Shown: positions 14,699 through 23,236 of the stretch, piece after piece
Numbering within the stretch: the first letter of the stretch is position 1
Layout of the letters: each line of letters starts with the position of its first letter
Assembly (NCBI GenBank): GCA_044448905.1
Contig: JBIOHJ010000028.1
Location: 1-28,176 of the forward strand
Length of the DNA stretch: 28,176 nt
DNA from: JBIOHJ01 sp044448905
GTDB lineage: Bacteria; Bacteroidota; Bacteroidia; AKYH767-A; OLB10
Direction: 5' to 3'
Program-made: the position numbers and the translations under genes
The notes under the pieces: model-generated
Databases searched by the model: none
The model's input: only the letters and a program-made list of their open reading frames with translations
What the model was told of the DNA's origin: nothing

Positions 14699-15556
14699 AT
14701 GAAAAAAGCATTTTTAATTCTACTGACAGTTTTCTCACTGACAAATGTTTTCGGACAGACCGATAAACACGGAAACCCTGTATTCAATAACGAACTTATC
14801 AGCGAAGAAAAACTTGACGGCTTTGAACTCACTTCAAGTTATTACACGATTGACAACAACATCTCAAATAAGGAATCGTCAGTTTATGTCAACGACAAAC
14901 CAACCTTGAATGACTATCTTAAATTCTCCAGAGACCTTCCTTCAAATTATTTTGTTGTTCATCAAGGACAGAATGTAATAATGATGATTATGCTTCTTCA
15001 AAAGAATGACGGCTCAAAGACAGACCTTTCTTATCATGTTGTAAACCCAAACAACGGCAAGAGTATGGACGCTCCATGTAATGTGTTTGGAGAGATAAGT
15101 GAAAAAAGAGTTGACGAACTTTTAAAACTCAAAGTTGATAGTGGTGCTAAAGTTTTGGATATGTCAGGCGGTAAATCTTTTTTGTTTAATGGTGTCGCTT
15201 ACAAAATTCAACCTTATGATAAACTCAAAGCAGAAGTGATTGAAGTGGTAAAACAACTTTTAACTCCTGAAGAAGAAATCAAAGACCCGATTGAATACAT
15301 CAAGAAAGAAACCATTGGGGGAAAACTTGACTTCAATAAAGTCCTTGAGAAAAAAGAGCAATCTTTATTTCTCATTGGAAATGTTGCTTACAACAAAAAA
15401 GACGCTGCAATTTATATGTGGGGAAAGAAAGTAAAGATGCTTGGAATTAGTTCATCTAAGAAAGCAACAAAACTTTGGGAAGAAATAAACAGCAGAGAAT
15501 TGACAGACCCAGAGAAGAAAGCTTTAGTCGCTGGATTTGATAGTAAGGATAAATGA
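14699..15556 (+). CDS. Secreted protein of unknown function, sole gene of unit 2
   Basis: A 285-residue protein I do not recognise. The N-terminus MKKAFLILLTVFSLTNVFG is a clear signal peptide with likely cleavage before QTDKHGNPVF. The rest is soluble, mixed alpha/beta in character, with no membrane segment, no C-terminal sorting domain and only one cysteine, in NGKSMDAPCNVFGEI. A notable stretch is LPSNYFVVHQGQNVIMMIMLLQ (two parts of a hydrophobic core). The Lys- and Glu-rich C-terminal third ends in DSKDK. The gene fills a 1.1-kb unit bounded by the two attC-like repeats and has its own -7 element. It has no functional link visible to hen1-pnkp. Orphan proteins of this kind are typical of integron cassettes. 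Confidence 0.8.
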   Translation: MKKAFLILLTVFSLTNVFGQTDKHGNPVFNNELISEEKLDGFELTSSYYTIDNNISNKESSVYVNDKPTLNDYLKFSRDLPSNYFVVHQGQNVIMMIMLLQKNDGSKTDLSYHVVNPNNGKSMDAPCNVFGEISEKRVDELLKLKVDSGAKVLDMSGGKSFLFNGVAYKIQPYDKLKAEVIEVVKQLLTPEEEIKDPIEYIKKETIGGKLDFNKVLEKKEQSLFLIGNVAYNKKDAAIYMWGKKVKMLGISSSKKATKLWEEINSRELTDPEKKALVAGFDSKDK

Positions 15557-15590
15557 GACAATAAAGCTTCGTGGCGTGAGTAGAGTATGC

Positions 15591-15756
15591 GCATAACAGT
15601 AAGATTAAAAGAAATAAAAAAAAGAAGGTCCGATAGCTATCGGACTTTGAGAGGTAAACAGAGAGTTGAGCTTCTAATAAACAGTGTAGGTAAACGAACA
15701 GTTGTGCTTCTAAACCCTTCTTTTTTTTTACTTCTTTAATCCCTTCTTCGTTATTT
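15591..15756 (+). repeat. attC-like repeat, copy 2 (right end of array)
   Basis: Starts with GCATAAC (15591-15597) and is otherwise almost identical to copy 1, with about ten differences including one extra T in the T tract. The core at the right end begins at G15750 as GTTATTT rather than GTTATAC. If cleavage falls after the G as in attC, the bases after it (TTATTTAATT) are host sequence, exactly what is expected at the last cassette of an array. The bases before it (GTGAGTAGAGTATGC) also resemble those before copy 1 (CGAGTAGCGGTATTC). Confidence 0.7.
15625..15648. terminator. Palindromic terminator within repeat copy 2
   Basis: The same 18-base palindrome as in copy 1, here at 15628-15645, followed by TTT. 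It could end the transcript of the unit 2 gene. Confidence 0.5.
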
Positions 15757-15767
15757 AATTTATTTAG
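15756..15767 (+). repeat. 12-bp direct repeat, right copy
   Basis: TAATTTATTTAG, matching 10436-10447. It overlaps the stop codon (15764-15766) of the gene on the minus strand, so it belongs to the original flanking sequence rather than to the inserted units. Confidence 0.35.
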
Positions 15768-16177
15768 TATATGTCGTGGTCAGCCGGGTTTTCTTTTTCA
15801 ACTTTCAGGTGTTCAGCCAGGCTTCTTCCTTCTTCGTTTTGCTGTTCCAATGTCCAATCATCAGTCGAGGTGGTTTCCAGCCATACATTTCCCGATTTGC
15901 GGAAAACCTGCGCGTGTAATCCGAATTTGTTTTCAAAAATATTTTCCAATTCATTTACGGTAAGGTTATCTGACAAAGAAATTTTACCGGCCGCAGGATT
16001 TCGCCTTATTGAATTTATCTTCTCATTATGAGGATACATATTTTTTTTATGGCTGCCTTTTCCCCTGATATGAGCCTGTTTAAAAAATTCGATTTTCAGA
16101 AACGGATATGCGACATTGAAATCTTCTTTTAACGAATCAATGGTGCTTCGGTTATTTATCATTAATATTTTTTTCAT
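15764..16177 (-). CDS. Conserved protein of unknown function
   Basis: 137 residues from the ATG at 16177 (MKKILMINNRSTIDSLKEDFNVAYPFLKIEFF). It is soluble and without signal peptide. The middle part (HIRGKGSHKKNMYPHNEKI) is basic and the C-terminal part (FGLHAQVFRKSGNVWLETTSTDDWTLEQQNEEGRSLAEHL) looks like a compact alpha/beta fold. I believe small proteins like this occur across Bacteroidota but know no assigned function. An upstream start at 16234 exists but precedes the predicted promoter and is rejected. It lies downstream of the OsmC gene on the same strand. Its 3' end abuts the right junction of the cassette array, which has replaced whatever followed it. Confidence 0.78.
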   Translation of the reverse strand: MKKILMINNRSTIDSLKEDFNVAYPFLKIEFFKQAHIRGKGSHKKNMYPHNEKINSIRRNPAAGKISLSDNLTVNELENIFENKFGLHAQVFRKSGNVWLETTSTDDWTLEQQNEEGRSLAEHLKVEKENPADHDIY

Positions 16178-16190
16178 TTTAAAATTGCGA

Positions 16191-16221
16191 CAAAAATATT
16201 CGGTGTTTAATTTCTGTTCAA
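16191..16221 (-). promoter_or_regulatory. Promoter of the conserved small gene
   Basis: On the minus strand TTG (16221-16219), 20 bases, then TATTTTTG (16198-16191), a good match to the Bacteroidota promoter. The transcript start near 16187 supports the ATG at 16177. Confidence 0.5.
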
Positions 16222-16247
16222 CCGCATTAGTCATACCGGTACATGAT

Positions 16248-16691
16248 TTAAGTTATATATTTAATTTCATAAGTGGCTTCAGCAAATTTTTTAACCATAG
16301 CAATTACCCCGCAATATTTTTCCCACGCAAGCTGAATGGCTTTTTCGATTTTTGATTTGTCGCGCTCTTCACCACCGATATTAAAAATCACATCAACCGA
16401 TTTATAAATTTTTGGGTGGGTATCGGTCAATTCGCCCGTAACATCAATATTTAATTGATGAATATGCACACGCATTTTATCGAGGATAGAAATAATTTCC
16501 ATACCGGTACATCCCCCGATTGCTGAAAGAATTAATGGCTTGGGTGTCGGACCTGTACCATCACCTCCGTGTTCCGTTCCCTTATCGAGATGAATGGAAT
16601 GACCATCCGCTAAGCTTTCGAAATGGAACTTTCCTTTCCATGAAGTGGAAACGTTATGCACGTCCTTCGAAATTGTAGTTGCGGTATTCAT
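16248..16691 (-). CDS. OsmC/Ohr-family protein
   Basis: A 147-residue OsmC-fold protein. The two conserved cysteines occur in GGCTGMEI (near residue 61) and KYCGVIAMV (near residue 126), the pair that reduces organic hydroperoxides in this family. The segment HGGDGTGPTPKPLILSAIGGCTG is the typical helix leading to the first Cys. It is closer to the YhfA-type OsmC branch than to Ohr, judging by GPTPKPLIL. Cytoplasmic. It starts at ATG 16691 and ends 71 bases before the next gene start on the same strand, suggesting linked roles in oxidative stress. Confidence 0.92.
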   Translation of the reverse strand: MNTATTISKDVHNVSTSWKGKFHFESLADGHSIHLDKGTEHGGDGTGPTPKPLILSAIGGCTGMEIISILDKMRVHIHQLNIDVTGELTDTHPKIYKSVDVIFNIGGEERDKSKIEKAIQLAWEKYCGVIAMVKKFAEATYEIKYIT

Positions 16692-16805
16692 GATAGAAAT
16701 TTTTTACAAATTAACGGTATCGTGAAAGTGTTCCCCATGATAATTGTCATTTTACATTCTGATTTCACTCAGCATTCAGAGGTTCGTGTTCCAATATTCT
16801 TGCGC

Positions 16806-16839
16806 TTTTGATTATGAAATTAAAATTATCAGAACTTTG
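16806..16839 (+). promoter_or_regulatory. Possible promoter of the SulP gene
   Basis: TTTTG (16806-16810), 21 bases, then GAACTTTG (16832-16839), a fair match to TTTG...TAnnTTTG with a mismatch at the first base. It lies 10 bases before the chosen ATG at 16849 and within the longer TTG-initiated frame, which argues against the longer frame. Confidence 0.35.
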
Positions 16840-16848
16840 TCCCCGCTT

Positions 16849-18408
16849 ATGAGCTTACAAAACAGGAAAACAAAATTTTATTTTCTTTCCTACATCAGGC
16901 ATGATTTCAAGGCCAGCATTACTGTTTTTTTTGTTGCCTTGCCGCTTTGCCTGGGTATTTCTCTCGCTTCGGGCGCTCCGGTTTATTCGGGCCTGTTAGC
17001 AGGTATAATTGGCGGGCTGGTGGTTTCCATAATCAGCAATTCGCAATTAAGTGTAAGCGGGCCTGCAGCAGGGCTTACTGCTATTTGCGCAGCGGCTATC
17101 ACCGATCTTGGCGCCATCGAAATATTTTTTCTTTCTGTTGCAATTGCCGGGTTGCTTCAGATTGTTCTTGGAATTTTTCAGCTTGGAGGTTTTACCAAGT
17201 TTATCCCTTCAGCAGTTATTAAAGGAATGCTCGCTGCTATCGGCATCATTTTAATCTCCAAGCAAATTCCGTTATTTATCGGCTACGATAAACCCGACTT
17301 CTGGACAAATGAGTTCTTCAACATCCTTACGTTTCATCATGCATTCGAACACATCGGAAGCTTGTATCACCACACATCGGCAGCAGCTATTTTAACAGGT
17401 ACGTTTTCAATGGGTGTTCTGATAGTATGGAGAAAAAGTGCGGCAAAAAAAATTCCTTTTATCCCGGCTTCATTTATTACCGTTTTGGCCGGAGTTTTAA
17501 TTGCGTGGTTTTTCCAAAACACTTTTAGTTCATTTCATTTGAAGCCAACGCAATTTGTAAATGTGCCAAAAAATATTTTTTCGGAGATTAAATTTCCCGA
17601 TTTTAATTCTTTATTCAGTAATCGTGATATATGGGAAAATGCTTTGATAATATGCTTTATCGGGTCACTCGAAACTTTACTGAGCATCGAAGCCATTGAC
17701 AAACTTGATCCTTACAATCGCATTACTCCCGTAAACCGTGAACTGGTTGCACAGGGAACCGGAAATTTTTTAAGCGGTTTGCTGGGCGGTATTCCCATCA
17801 CTGCCGTTATTGTCCGTAGTTCGGCAAATGCCGAAGCCGGGGCGAAAACAAAGCTTTCAGGTTTCTCTCACGGGCTTTGGCTGTTGCTAATGGTGCTCTT
17901 CGCAGCTCCGCTTATCAACCTGATTCCTTACTGCGTGCTCGCTGTTATTCTTATCCGAACCGGTTATAATCTTGCGAAGCCCAAAATGATTTACGCAGTG
18001 TACAAACAGGGGCGTGAGCAATTTCTTCCTTTTATTGTCACTGTAATTGCAATTCTTTTTACCGACCTGCTCATTGGTGTTTTAATCGGCAGCGTGTATT
18101 CAATTTATTTCCTTGTTAAACATACCTACCGTGCAGGTTATACTATGAAAGAGAAAAAAGAAGGAAGTCGTACACATTATACCATCGAGCTTGCCATGAA
18201 CGTTAGTTTCCTCAATAAAAAAAGAATAATGGATATGCTCGATAAAATTCCAGAATATTCAAGAGTTGACATTATCGGTACTGATAGCATTTATATTGAT
18301 AACGACATTCTCGAAATTTTTCATGATTTCAAATCAAAAGCCCGTAATAAAAACCTCGACCTCACAATAACGGATATCCCTGATGTGGAAACAATCGAGC
18401 TGCATTGA
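16849..18408 (+). CDS. SulP-family anion transporter with STAS domain
   Basis: 519 residues from ATG 16849 (MSLQNRKTKFYFLSYIRHDFKASITVFFVALPLCLGISLASGAPVYSGL in two stretches). About ten to twelve membrane segments cover residues 18-430. The signature SGPAAGLTAICAAAI and GGIPITAVIVRSSANAEAGAKTKLSG are SulP hallmarks. The last 80 residues are a STAS domain (HYTIELAMNVSFLNKKRI...DNDILEIFHDFKSKA). Substrate may be bicarbonate, sulfate or a dicarboxylate; the sequence alone does not decide. The longer frame from TTG 16744 adds 35 residues unlike the family. It faces away from the OsmC gene and is convergent with the stress protein gene downstream. Confidence 0.93.
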   Translation: MSLQNRKTKFYFLSYIRHDFKASITVFFVALPLCLGISLASGAPVYSGLLAGIIGGLVVSIISNSQLSVSGPAAGLTAICAAAITDLGAIEIFFLSVAIAGLLQIVLGIFQLGGFTKFIPSAVIKGMLAAIGIILISKQIPLFIGYDKPDFWTNEFFNILTFHHAFEHIGSLYHHTSAAAILTGTFSMGVLIVWRKSAAKKIPFIPASFITVLAGVLIAWFFQNTFSSFHLKPTQFVNVPKNIFSEIKFPDFNSLFSNRDIWENALIICFIGSLETLLSIEAIDKLDPYNRITPVNRELVAQGTGNFLSGLLGGIPITAVIVRSSANAEAGAKTKLSGFSHGLWLLLMVLFAAPLINLIPYCVLAVILIRTGYNLAKPKMIYAVYKQGREQFLPFIVTVIAILFTDLLIGVLIGSVYSIYFLVKHTYRAGYTMKEKKEGSRTHYTIELAMNVSFLNKKRIMDMLDKIPEYSRVDIIGTDSIYIDNDILEIFHDFKSKARNKNLDLTITDIPDVETIELH

Positions 18409-18617
18409 TTGAGTTAATGCTGTTTAACATTCAATCTCGAAAATCTCATAAAGCTTCGGCAAAGTACAATCCCACCCTCTTGTATCTCTCATTTTTACCC
18501 TGAAAGTATCCGAAGACTGTTGAAACAGCACTGCAAAATATTGCAGACACAACAATTTCGAACCTTGATTGTTTTGCAGGAGGAGGTTCGCAAAATAAAA
18601 ATCAAATTGCCTGAAAC

Positions 18618-19505
18618 TTAATTCAGTATTTCCTCTTTGTGCAGATTGACTTCCTCTGAATGTTCTGAGAAATCATTCTCATGAATTACAAGCAAAGGAA
18701 TAGAAATATGCACAGCTACTTCTTTAGTAACACTTGGGTTAAAAATGCTTTGTAAAATACCCCTGTGATGTGTGTACATAGCTAGGCAATCAGCCTTATG
18801 CTTTTTAAGAAAATAATTTATTCCGTTTGCAACGTTCAAATCATTGCATATATAGCCGGAGGTTTTTGGGTAGCGAATATTTTTTTTAATCTTCCTTGTT
18901 ATTTTATTGAGATTGTCCTCTTCATTTCCTAATAAAATACGAGTATTAATATTCAGAAACAGGATTTCCGAATTAAACTTTTTTGCAAATGGAATCATTG
19001 TTTTTGTATGCTCAAGGTTATCATTTAACAAATCCGTTGCATAAACGATTTTTTTCATCCCGTCATATTTTGCCTTGGGTGGAATTGCCAGCACCATGCA
19101 GGGCGCTTTTCGTAGAACCCTTGACGTATTGCTGCCAATTAACATTCTTTCAACAGCACCCTTTCCAGTCGTACCCATTATAATCAGATCAACTTTTTTT
19201 TCCAAGGCAATCTCTTTAATTCTTGAAGAAGCCAACCCTTGCTGCAGCACCAATTCGATTTTAACGCTTCTGGCAGCTTTGCTTATTTTACTATGATATT
19301 TTTTCAGATCTTTCAAGGCTGCATTATGAAGCATTGAATAATCTAATTTAGCTGTCACTAAAGGAATTTCACTATACAGTACAGGCGTTTCGAATGTATG
19401 CATAAGTATAATTTTGGCTTTGGCTTTTTTTGCAATTTCAATTGCATACCTGCATGCATTATCAGCGCATTTTGAATAGTCTGTAGGAACTAGGATGGTT
19501 TTCAT
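18618..19505 (-). CDS. Universal stress protein, two tandem Usp domains
   Basis: 295 residues with two UspA folds. Domain 1 (1-145) starts MKTILVPTDYSKCADNACRYA and holds the ATP-binding signature G-TT-G-(9)-GS in MGTTGKGAVERMLIGSNTS. Domain 2 (about 150-280) starts KIVYATDLLNDNLEH and has lost that signature (CLAMYTHHRGILQSIFNPSVTKEV), as is usual for tandem Usp proteins of Bacteroidota. Cytoplasmic; linked to stress, stationary phase or low oxygen survival. It is convergent with the SulP gene across a 209-base gap in which I see only a weak hairpin (CTGCAA/TTGCAG at 18531-18546). Confidence 0.94.
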   Translation of the reverse strand: MKTILVPTDYSKCADNACRYAIEIAKKAKAKIILMHTFETPVLYSEIPLVTAKLDYSMLHNAALKDLKKYHSKISKAARSVKIELVLQQGLASSRIKEIALEKKVDLIIMGTTGKGAVERMLIGSNTSRVLRKAPCMVLAIPPKAKYDGMKKIVYATDLLNDNLEHTKTMIPFAKKFNSEILFLNINTRILLGNEEDNLNKITRKIKKNIRYPKTSGYICNDLNVANGINYFLKKHKADCLAMYTHHRGILQSIFNPSVTKEVAVHISIPLLVIHENDFSEHSEEVNLHKEEILN

Positions 19506-19697
19506 TGAATTTATCTTTTAGAAATCTTTTTGTCAAAGGAAGAAAATGATAATATTCAAATTTATGATATTAGTTTTGAAAATGACTGACAAAAATCAGG
19601 GATTTATAAATTTATTGAAAAATCAGATCTAATCATTGATATTTTATTGTAATTCCTGTTATTTCCTAAGTTACAAATGCAATTAGTTTTCCAACTA

Positions 19698-21254
19698 TTA
19701 TCTACTCATAATTTTATTATCAACCCATTTCTTCACTTTTTCACTGCTGAATTCACTTATTATACAGCCGATGTAATTGTCAGGACGAACCACCAAAAGC
19801 GTATTGGTTTTAATTCCCCATTCTGAAAAAGCATTAATTTGCTTTTCATCTATCATTACGGTTTTAATAAAACCGGGAATGATATTTTCAAGCTCAGCAA
19901 TTAAGGGTTTTATTTTTTCGTCACTTACTCTTTCCCGCATACAAATAAGCACATGAAACATCGGGGCTTTTAAAAATTCATAAATATTTTCCTCTTCATT
20001 ATTGATCAGTAATTTAACAAACGGCAATCTTTGTCCTGCTTTTATTTTGGATGTGGCGCCCTCTGCTAAAAAATATTTTTCGTAAGAGATTCCTATTTGT
20101 GAAAGAGCTTTAAACATAAAACGCCTTAAAAAAGGAATTCGTATGGCTATGTTTGCCATAAGCGGAACAATATTGGCTCTTAAAAAGGGGTTTGCGTTAA
20201 TAAGAAAATTAAATCCCCTGTCAGTTGTTTTAACCAGCCGGATTGCATTAGGCAACCGCTCTTCGCTATAGGTCTTTAATAATTTTGCATTGGCATTATA
20301 TTTTAAAACCGCTGCCAGTTTCCATGCGAGATTGTATGCATCCTGTAAGCCGGTGTTCATCCCCTGTCCACCTGCCGGACTGTGTATATGCGCAGAATCA
20401 CCTGCCAGGAAAATTTTACCCTTGCTGAAAGTGCTTACCACCCGGTGATGAATACGGTATTCGGCAAACCACGAAGTATCGTAAAAATGTGCATCCACAT
20501 TCAGTTCATCAGCCAGCACAGTTTTAACATCTTCAAAAGTAGTTTCATTGTTTTTCAAAAATTTTTCAGGGATAACACTTACTATCCTGAAACGTTTTTC
20601 GCCCGGCATCGGAAAAAATGCAGCCAGCTTATTTTTACCAAAACAAAGAAACAAATCACCATAGCCGTGCTTCCACTCCACAGCAGTATCAGCAACAAAA
20701 AAAACCTGCTCGTATGTTTCGCCCTCAAAGGGGATGTTAATGGAGTGACGAACCGGGCTTTTACCTCCATCGGCAGCTGCTACATAACGGGCAAGTATTT
20801 TTACGGGTATCCCGTCTGCCGGTTTTATGGTAACTTCTACTCCTTCCGCAACCTCGTTTAAGTTTATAAACTCAGTGTTCCACTCCACTTCTTTGTTAAA
20901 CCTTTTAAGATAATTTATTAGCAGACGTTCGTTTCTATCCTGTGTAAAAACATGCATGAACGGATACGGACTTTGTCCTTTGCCAAAATCACCAATAGGA
21001 ATGTTTGTCTTAATAACTCCATTGCCTATCATGTGCGCGCGGGTAAATTTTAAACCCTGCCTGAGCACATCATCAATTAAATCCATTTGTTCGTAAATTT
21101 CAAGCGTACGTGCCTGCACAGCAATGGCTTTTGTTTTTTCTGAAGGCTGAGGATGCTTTTCTATAATCCGGAAATCAATTCCAAAACGCGCAAGCTGCGC
21201 AGCCATCATTAGCCCGGTTGGTCCGGCACCTATTATTAGTACAGGTATTTTCAT
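19698..21254 (-). CDS. FAD-dependent monooxygenase (phenol hydroxylase-like, class A)
   Basis: 518 residues. FAD-binding Rossmann motif GAGPTG (9-14) at the N-terminus, the DG motif AADGGKSPVRHSINIPFEG (near 163-181) and the GD motif FLAGDSAHIHSPAGGQGMNTGLQDAYNLAWKLA (near 285-317, given here as two adjoining parts). The C-terminal 120 residues form the thioredoxin-like domain of the PheA/TfdB/PgaE/Rox group. These enzymes hydroxylate aromatic compounds, and some inactivate antibiotics such as tetracycline or rifampicin; the substrate here is unknown. It is a single gene with a palindromic site about 65 bases upstream, so regulation by a repressor that senses the substrate is plausible. Confidence 0.92.
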   Translation of the reverse strand: MKIPVLIIGAGPTGLMMAAQLARFGIDFRIIEKHPQPSEKTKAIAVQARTLEIYEQMDLIDDVLRQGLKFTRAHMIGNGVIKTNIPIGDFGKGQSPYPFMHVFTQDRNERLLINYLKRFNKEVEWNTEFINLNEVAEGVEVTIKPADGIPVKILARYVAAADGGKSPVRHSINIPFEGETYEQVFFVADTAVEWKHGYGDLFLCFGKNKLAAFFPMPGEKRFRIVSVIPEKFLKNNETTFEDVKTVLADELNVDAHFYDTSWFAEYRIHHRVVSTFSKGKIFLAGDSAHIHSPAGGQGMNTGLQDAYNLAWKLAAVLKYNANAKLLKTYSEERLPNAIRLVKTTDRGFNFLINANPFLRANIVPLMANIAIRIPFLRRFMFKALSQIGISYEKYFLAEGATSKIKAGQRLPFVKLLINNEEENIYEFLKAPMFHVLICMRERVSDEKIKPLIAELENIIPGFIKTVMIDEKQINAFSEWGIKTNTLLVVRPDNYIGCIISEFSSEKVKKWVDNKIMSR

Positions 21255-21318
21255 AAAGTATCAGTATTTGTTCATGAACATTGGCTCAAAGTTCAGCAAC
21301 AATGAAACAAAATTAATT

Positions 21319-21335
21319 AACAATGTTCCATTGTT
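21319..21335. promoter_or_regulatory. Palindromic operator-like site upstream of the monooxygenase
   Basis: AACAATG-TTC-CATTGTT is a perfect 7-3-7 inverted repeat, with TTAA flanks on both sides (imperfectly spaced). Related half-sites AACATTG (near 21278) and AACAATG (near 21298) lie closer to the gene. The set resembles TetR- or MarR-type operators. No regulator gene lies nearby. Confidence 0.4.
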
Positions 21336-21471
21336 CGTTAATGAGTATTTGAGATTTAAACTTTATAAGTGGTACTACGCGTCCTTGCAAGATTTAACAA
21401 AGGGATTAAACGTGGACGAAAGAAATGTTAATGATGCAGCGAAATGGCAGGTGAAAGCATAATGTCATCCA

Positions 21472-23079
21472 TCAGTTCCTGACAAACTTTGTCGTAAAGT
21501 TTCCAATCCGAAAAAAATAAATTCCGCTTTCAAAAATTCCGGTATTAAGCACGTACTTTCCTGTTCGCGGCAGGTTTTCCTTAAAAACTAATTTTGAGGC
21601 AATATCAAATACTTTTAATTCATTATTATTTTCTTCCGAAAGAAGGTAATAGATAGTCATGTATGCTGAAGCGGGATTAGGGTAAATCAAAATGTGATTG
21701 TTATTTGTAACAGGTTCAGCTACTGAAGTTGGCGAACATGGATTGCCAATACTGAATATTTCAAAATTTTCTGACTTGATGAATCCTTCTCCATAAGGAA
21801 CATAAACATGATAGCTTCCGGGTGCCGTAACCTGGATGGATGCAGTGGTGGCCCCGGTTGACCATAAATATGAAATTTGGGCAGCGGTAGTTGTGAGATA
21901 ATAATATATTCCCAGTTTATAACAGCTCAACTGCGGACGCTGGAAGCTCCACGGAAGTGAAGGATAAAAAAATACCCTGTAAGAAGCGGAGGTGTCTGTA
22001 AATAAAAGTTCGGCAATCGGGTTATTCAAAGAATCGATAAACGAAAAGCAAACATTTCCTGAACTCCTGTGTCCATAATTAATAATTTTGCGTGACCCGT
22101 TAACCCTCTGGTTATTTCCCGTAGCGTTGCTCACCAAGTTCGGATCATGCGTATAGCTCCATACCAGATTAGCGGTTTTATTTGCTTCATCCAATGAATA
22201 TTCTACTCCGCGGGCACCATGCGGATTCGTATATTTTCCATTGTCATACAAAGTAATGTTTCCGTTTACAATTCTCCTTATGTCATGCTGACCGCGAAAA
22301 GTTAACGAGTCGTTAAAAAAAGTAAACTGGTTTTCTTTTCCTCCCATCCTCCATAAAATATTCCCCGTTGCATGATCAATTTTTGTAATCTCATTAAAAT
22401 GCCGTGATGAAAGTAAAATATTTCCATCCGTGTCCATCTCAACGGCATTAGAGTGCGTCCAGTCAACATTATTGGGGCTGTTAAGCCAATATTCATCCAC
22501 ATCATCAAATTGAAAATGTGATAATGCGTGCCATTCAAAAACAACATTTTTATTTACATCAAGTTCCTGTATGACATTGCCGGTTACTGTTGCATTGGGG
22601 CTGCCGGGGCTGCCATTATGATTAAAATAATTGTAACCACTCAGGTCCATAATACTGTCTTCGAGTCCTAATAACAGGTAATGCCCGTTGCTGAGAATCT
22701 GAAGGTCGTGCGCATCAGTATAATATCCGACACAATTAATTGAATCCACTTTGGTGAATGTGTTATCTAACAAGTAATAGGTATCTCCTTTATAATACGA
22801 TATCATTCCGATAGGCTGCAATTTGAAATCAACCGATGAAGCGAAATTGAAAAATGGCTTGTAGTAAACCGCTTCGCCTTTTTCATTCAATATAAGCTGC
22901 ATGGGTGTGTAACCCATTTGATTACCGCCCAGCTTGCCAGCTGCCAGGAAATAATAGCCTGTTACACTTGAATCGTATATGACAAGATTGTAATCGGGAA
23001 AGTTTTGAGCAGCACCCGCAATGGGAAATAAAAAAAGAACAGCAAGCAACAGGTTGAAGAATTTGTTTTTTGGCTGCAT
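21472..23079 (-). CDS. Secreted arylsulfotransferase-family protein with T9SS sorting domain
   Basis: 535 residues. Signal peptide at 6-24 (ending AGAAQ). Residues about 60-380 are a beta-propeller of the arylsulfotransferase (ASST) family: DWTHSNAVEMDTDGNILLSSR, FNEITKIDHATGNILWRMGG, FRGQHDIRRI, NPHGARGVEYSLDE. Candidate active-site histidines are His124, His209, His227 and His265. ASST enzymes transfer sulfate between phenolic compounds. Residues about 465-535 are a T9SS C-terminal domain (ILIYPNPASAYMTIYYL...ESGIYFFRIGNFTTKFVRN), so it is exported across the outer membrane. It has a short Ig-like or PKD-like stretch before it (YLWSTGATTASIQVTAPGSY). Confidence 0.88.
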   Translation of the reverse strand: MQPKNKFFNLLLAVLFLFPIAGAAQNFPDYNLVIYDSSVTGYYFLAAGKLGGNQMGYTPMQLILNEKGEAVYYKPFFNFASSVDFKLQPIGMISYYKGDTYYLLDNTFTKVDSINCVGYYTDAHDLQILSNGHYLLLGLEDSIMDLSGYNYFNHNGSPGSPNATVTGNVIQELDVNKNVVFEWHALSHFQFDDVDEYWLNSPNNVDWTHSNAVEMDTDGNILLSSRHFNEITKIDHATGNILWRMGGKENQFTFFNDSLTFRGQHDIRRIVNGNITLYDNGKYTNPHGARGVEYSLDEANKTANLVWSYTHDPNLVSNATGNNQRVNGSRKIINYGHRSSGNVCFSFIDSLNNPIAELLFTDTSASYRVFFYPSLPWSFQRPQLSCYKLGIYYYLTTTAAQISYLWSTGATTASIQVTAPGSYHVYVPYGEGFIKSENFEIFSIGNPCSPTSVAEPVTNNNHILIYPNPASAYMTIYYLLSEENNNELKVFDIASKLVFKENLPRTGKYVLNTGIFESGIYFFRIGNFTTKFVRN

Positions 23080-23236
23080 AATAAAAAAATTGGTTTTAGT
23101 TTGATGCTAAAAATAATAAAAAGATTAATAATTCAGAAAATATATTATTCAGACTATCCTGGAATGGCCGGACACCGGGATTTAATAATAACGCTCCATC
23201 CGGATGAATAATTTATAAATGGTTATTTTTGAAAAA

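Noticed and set aside
10357..15763. CRISPR array as explanation of the repeats
   Set aside because: There are only two full copies, 165 bp long and 1.1 kb apart, with genes between them. No short regularly spaced repeats are present anywhere in the window.
18409..18617. Possible pseudogene or RNA between the SulP and Usp genes
   Set aside because: Only a six-base hairpin without a T tract is visible and no coding remnant could be recognised.
21268..21462. 64-residue open frame in the gap between monooxygenase and arylsulfotransferase genes
   Set aside because: It covers the palindrome and promoter region of the monooxygenase gene, has no domain, and its repeated Asn content follows the repeated AACAATG half-sites.
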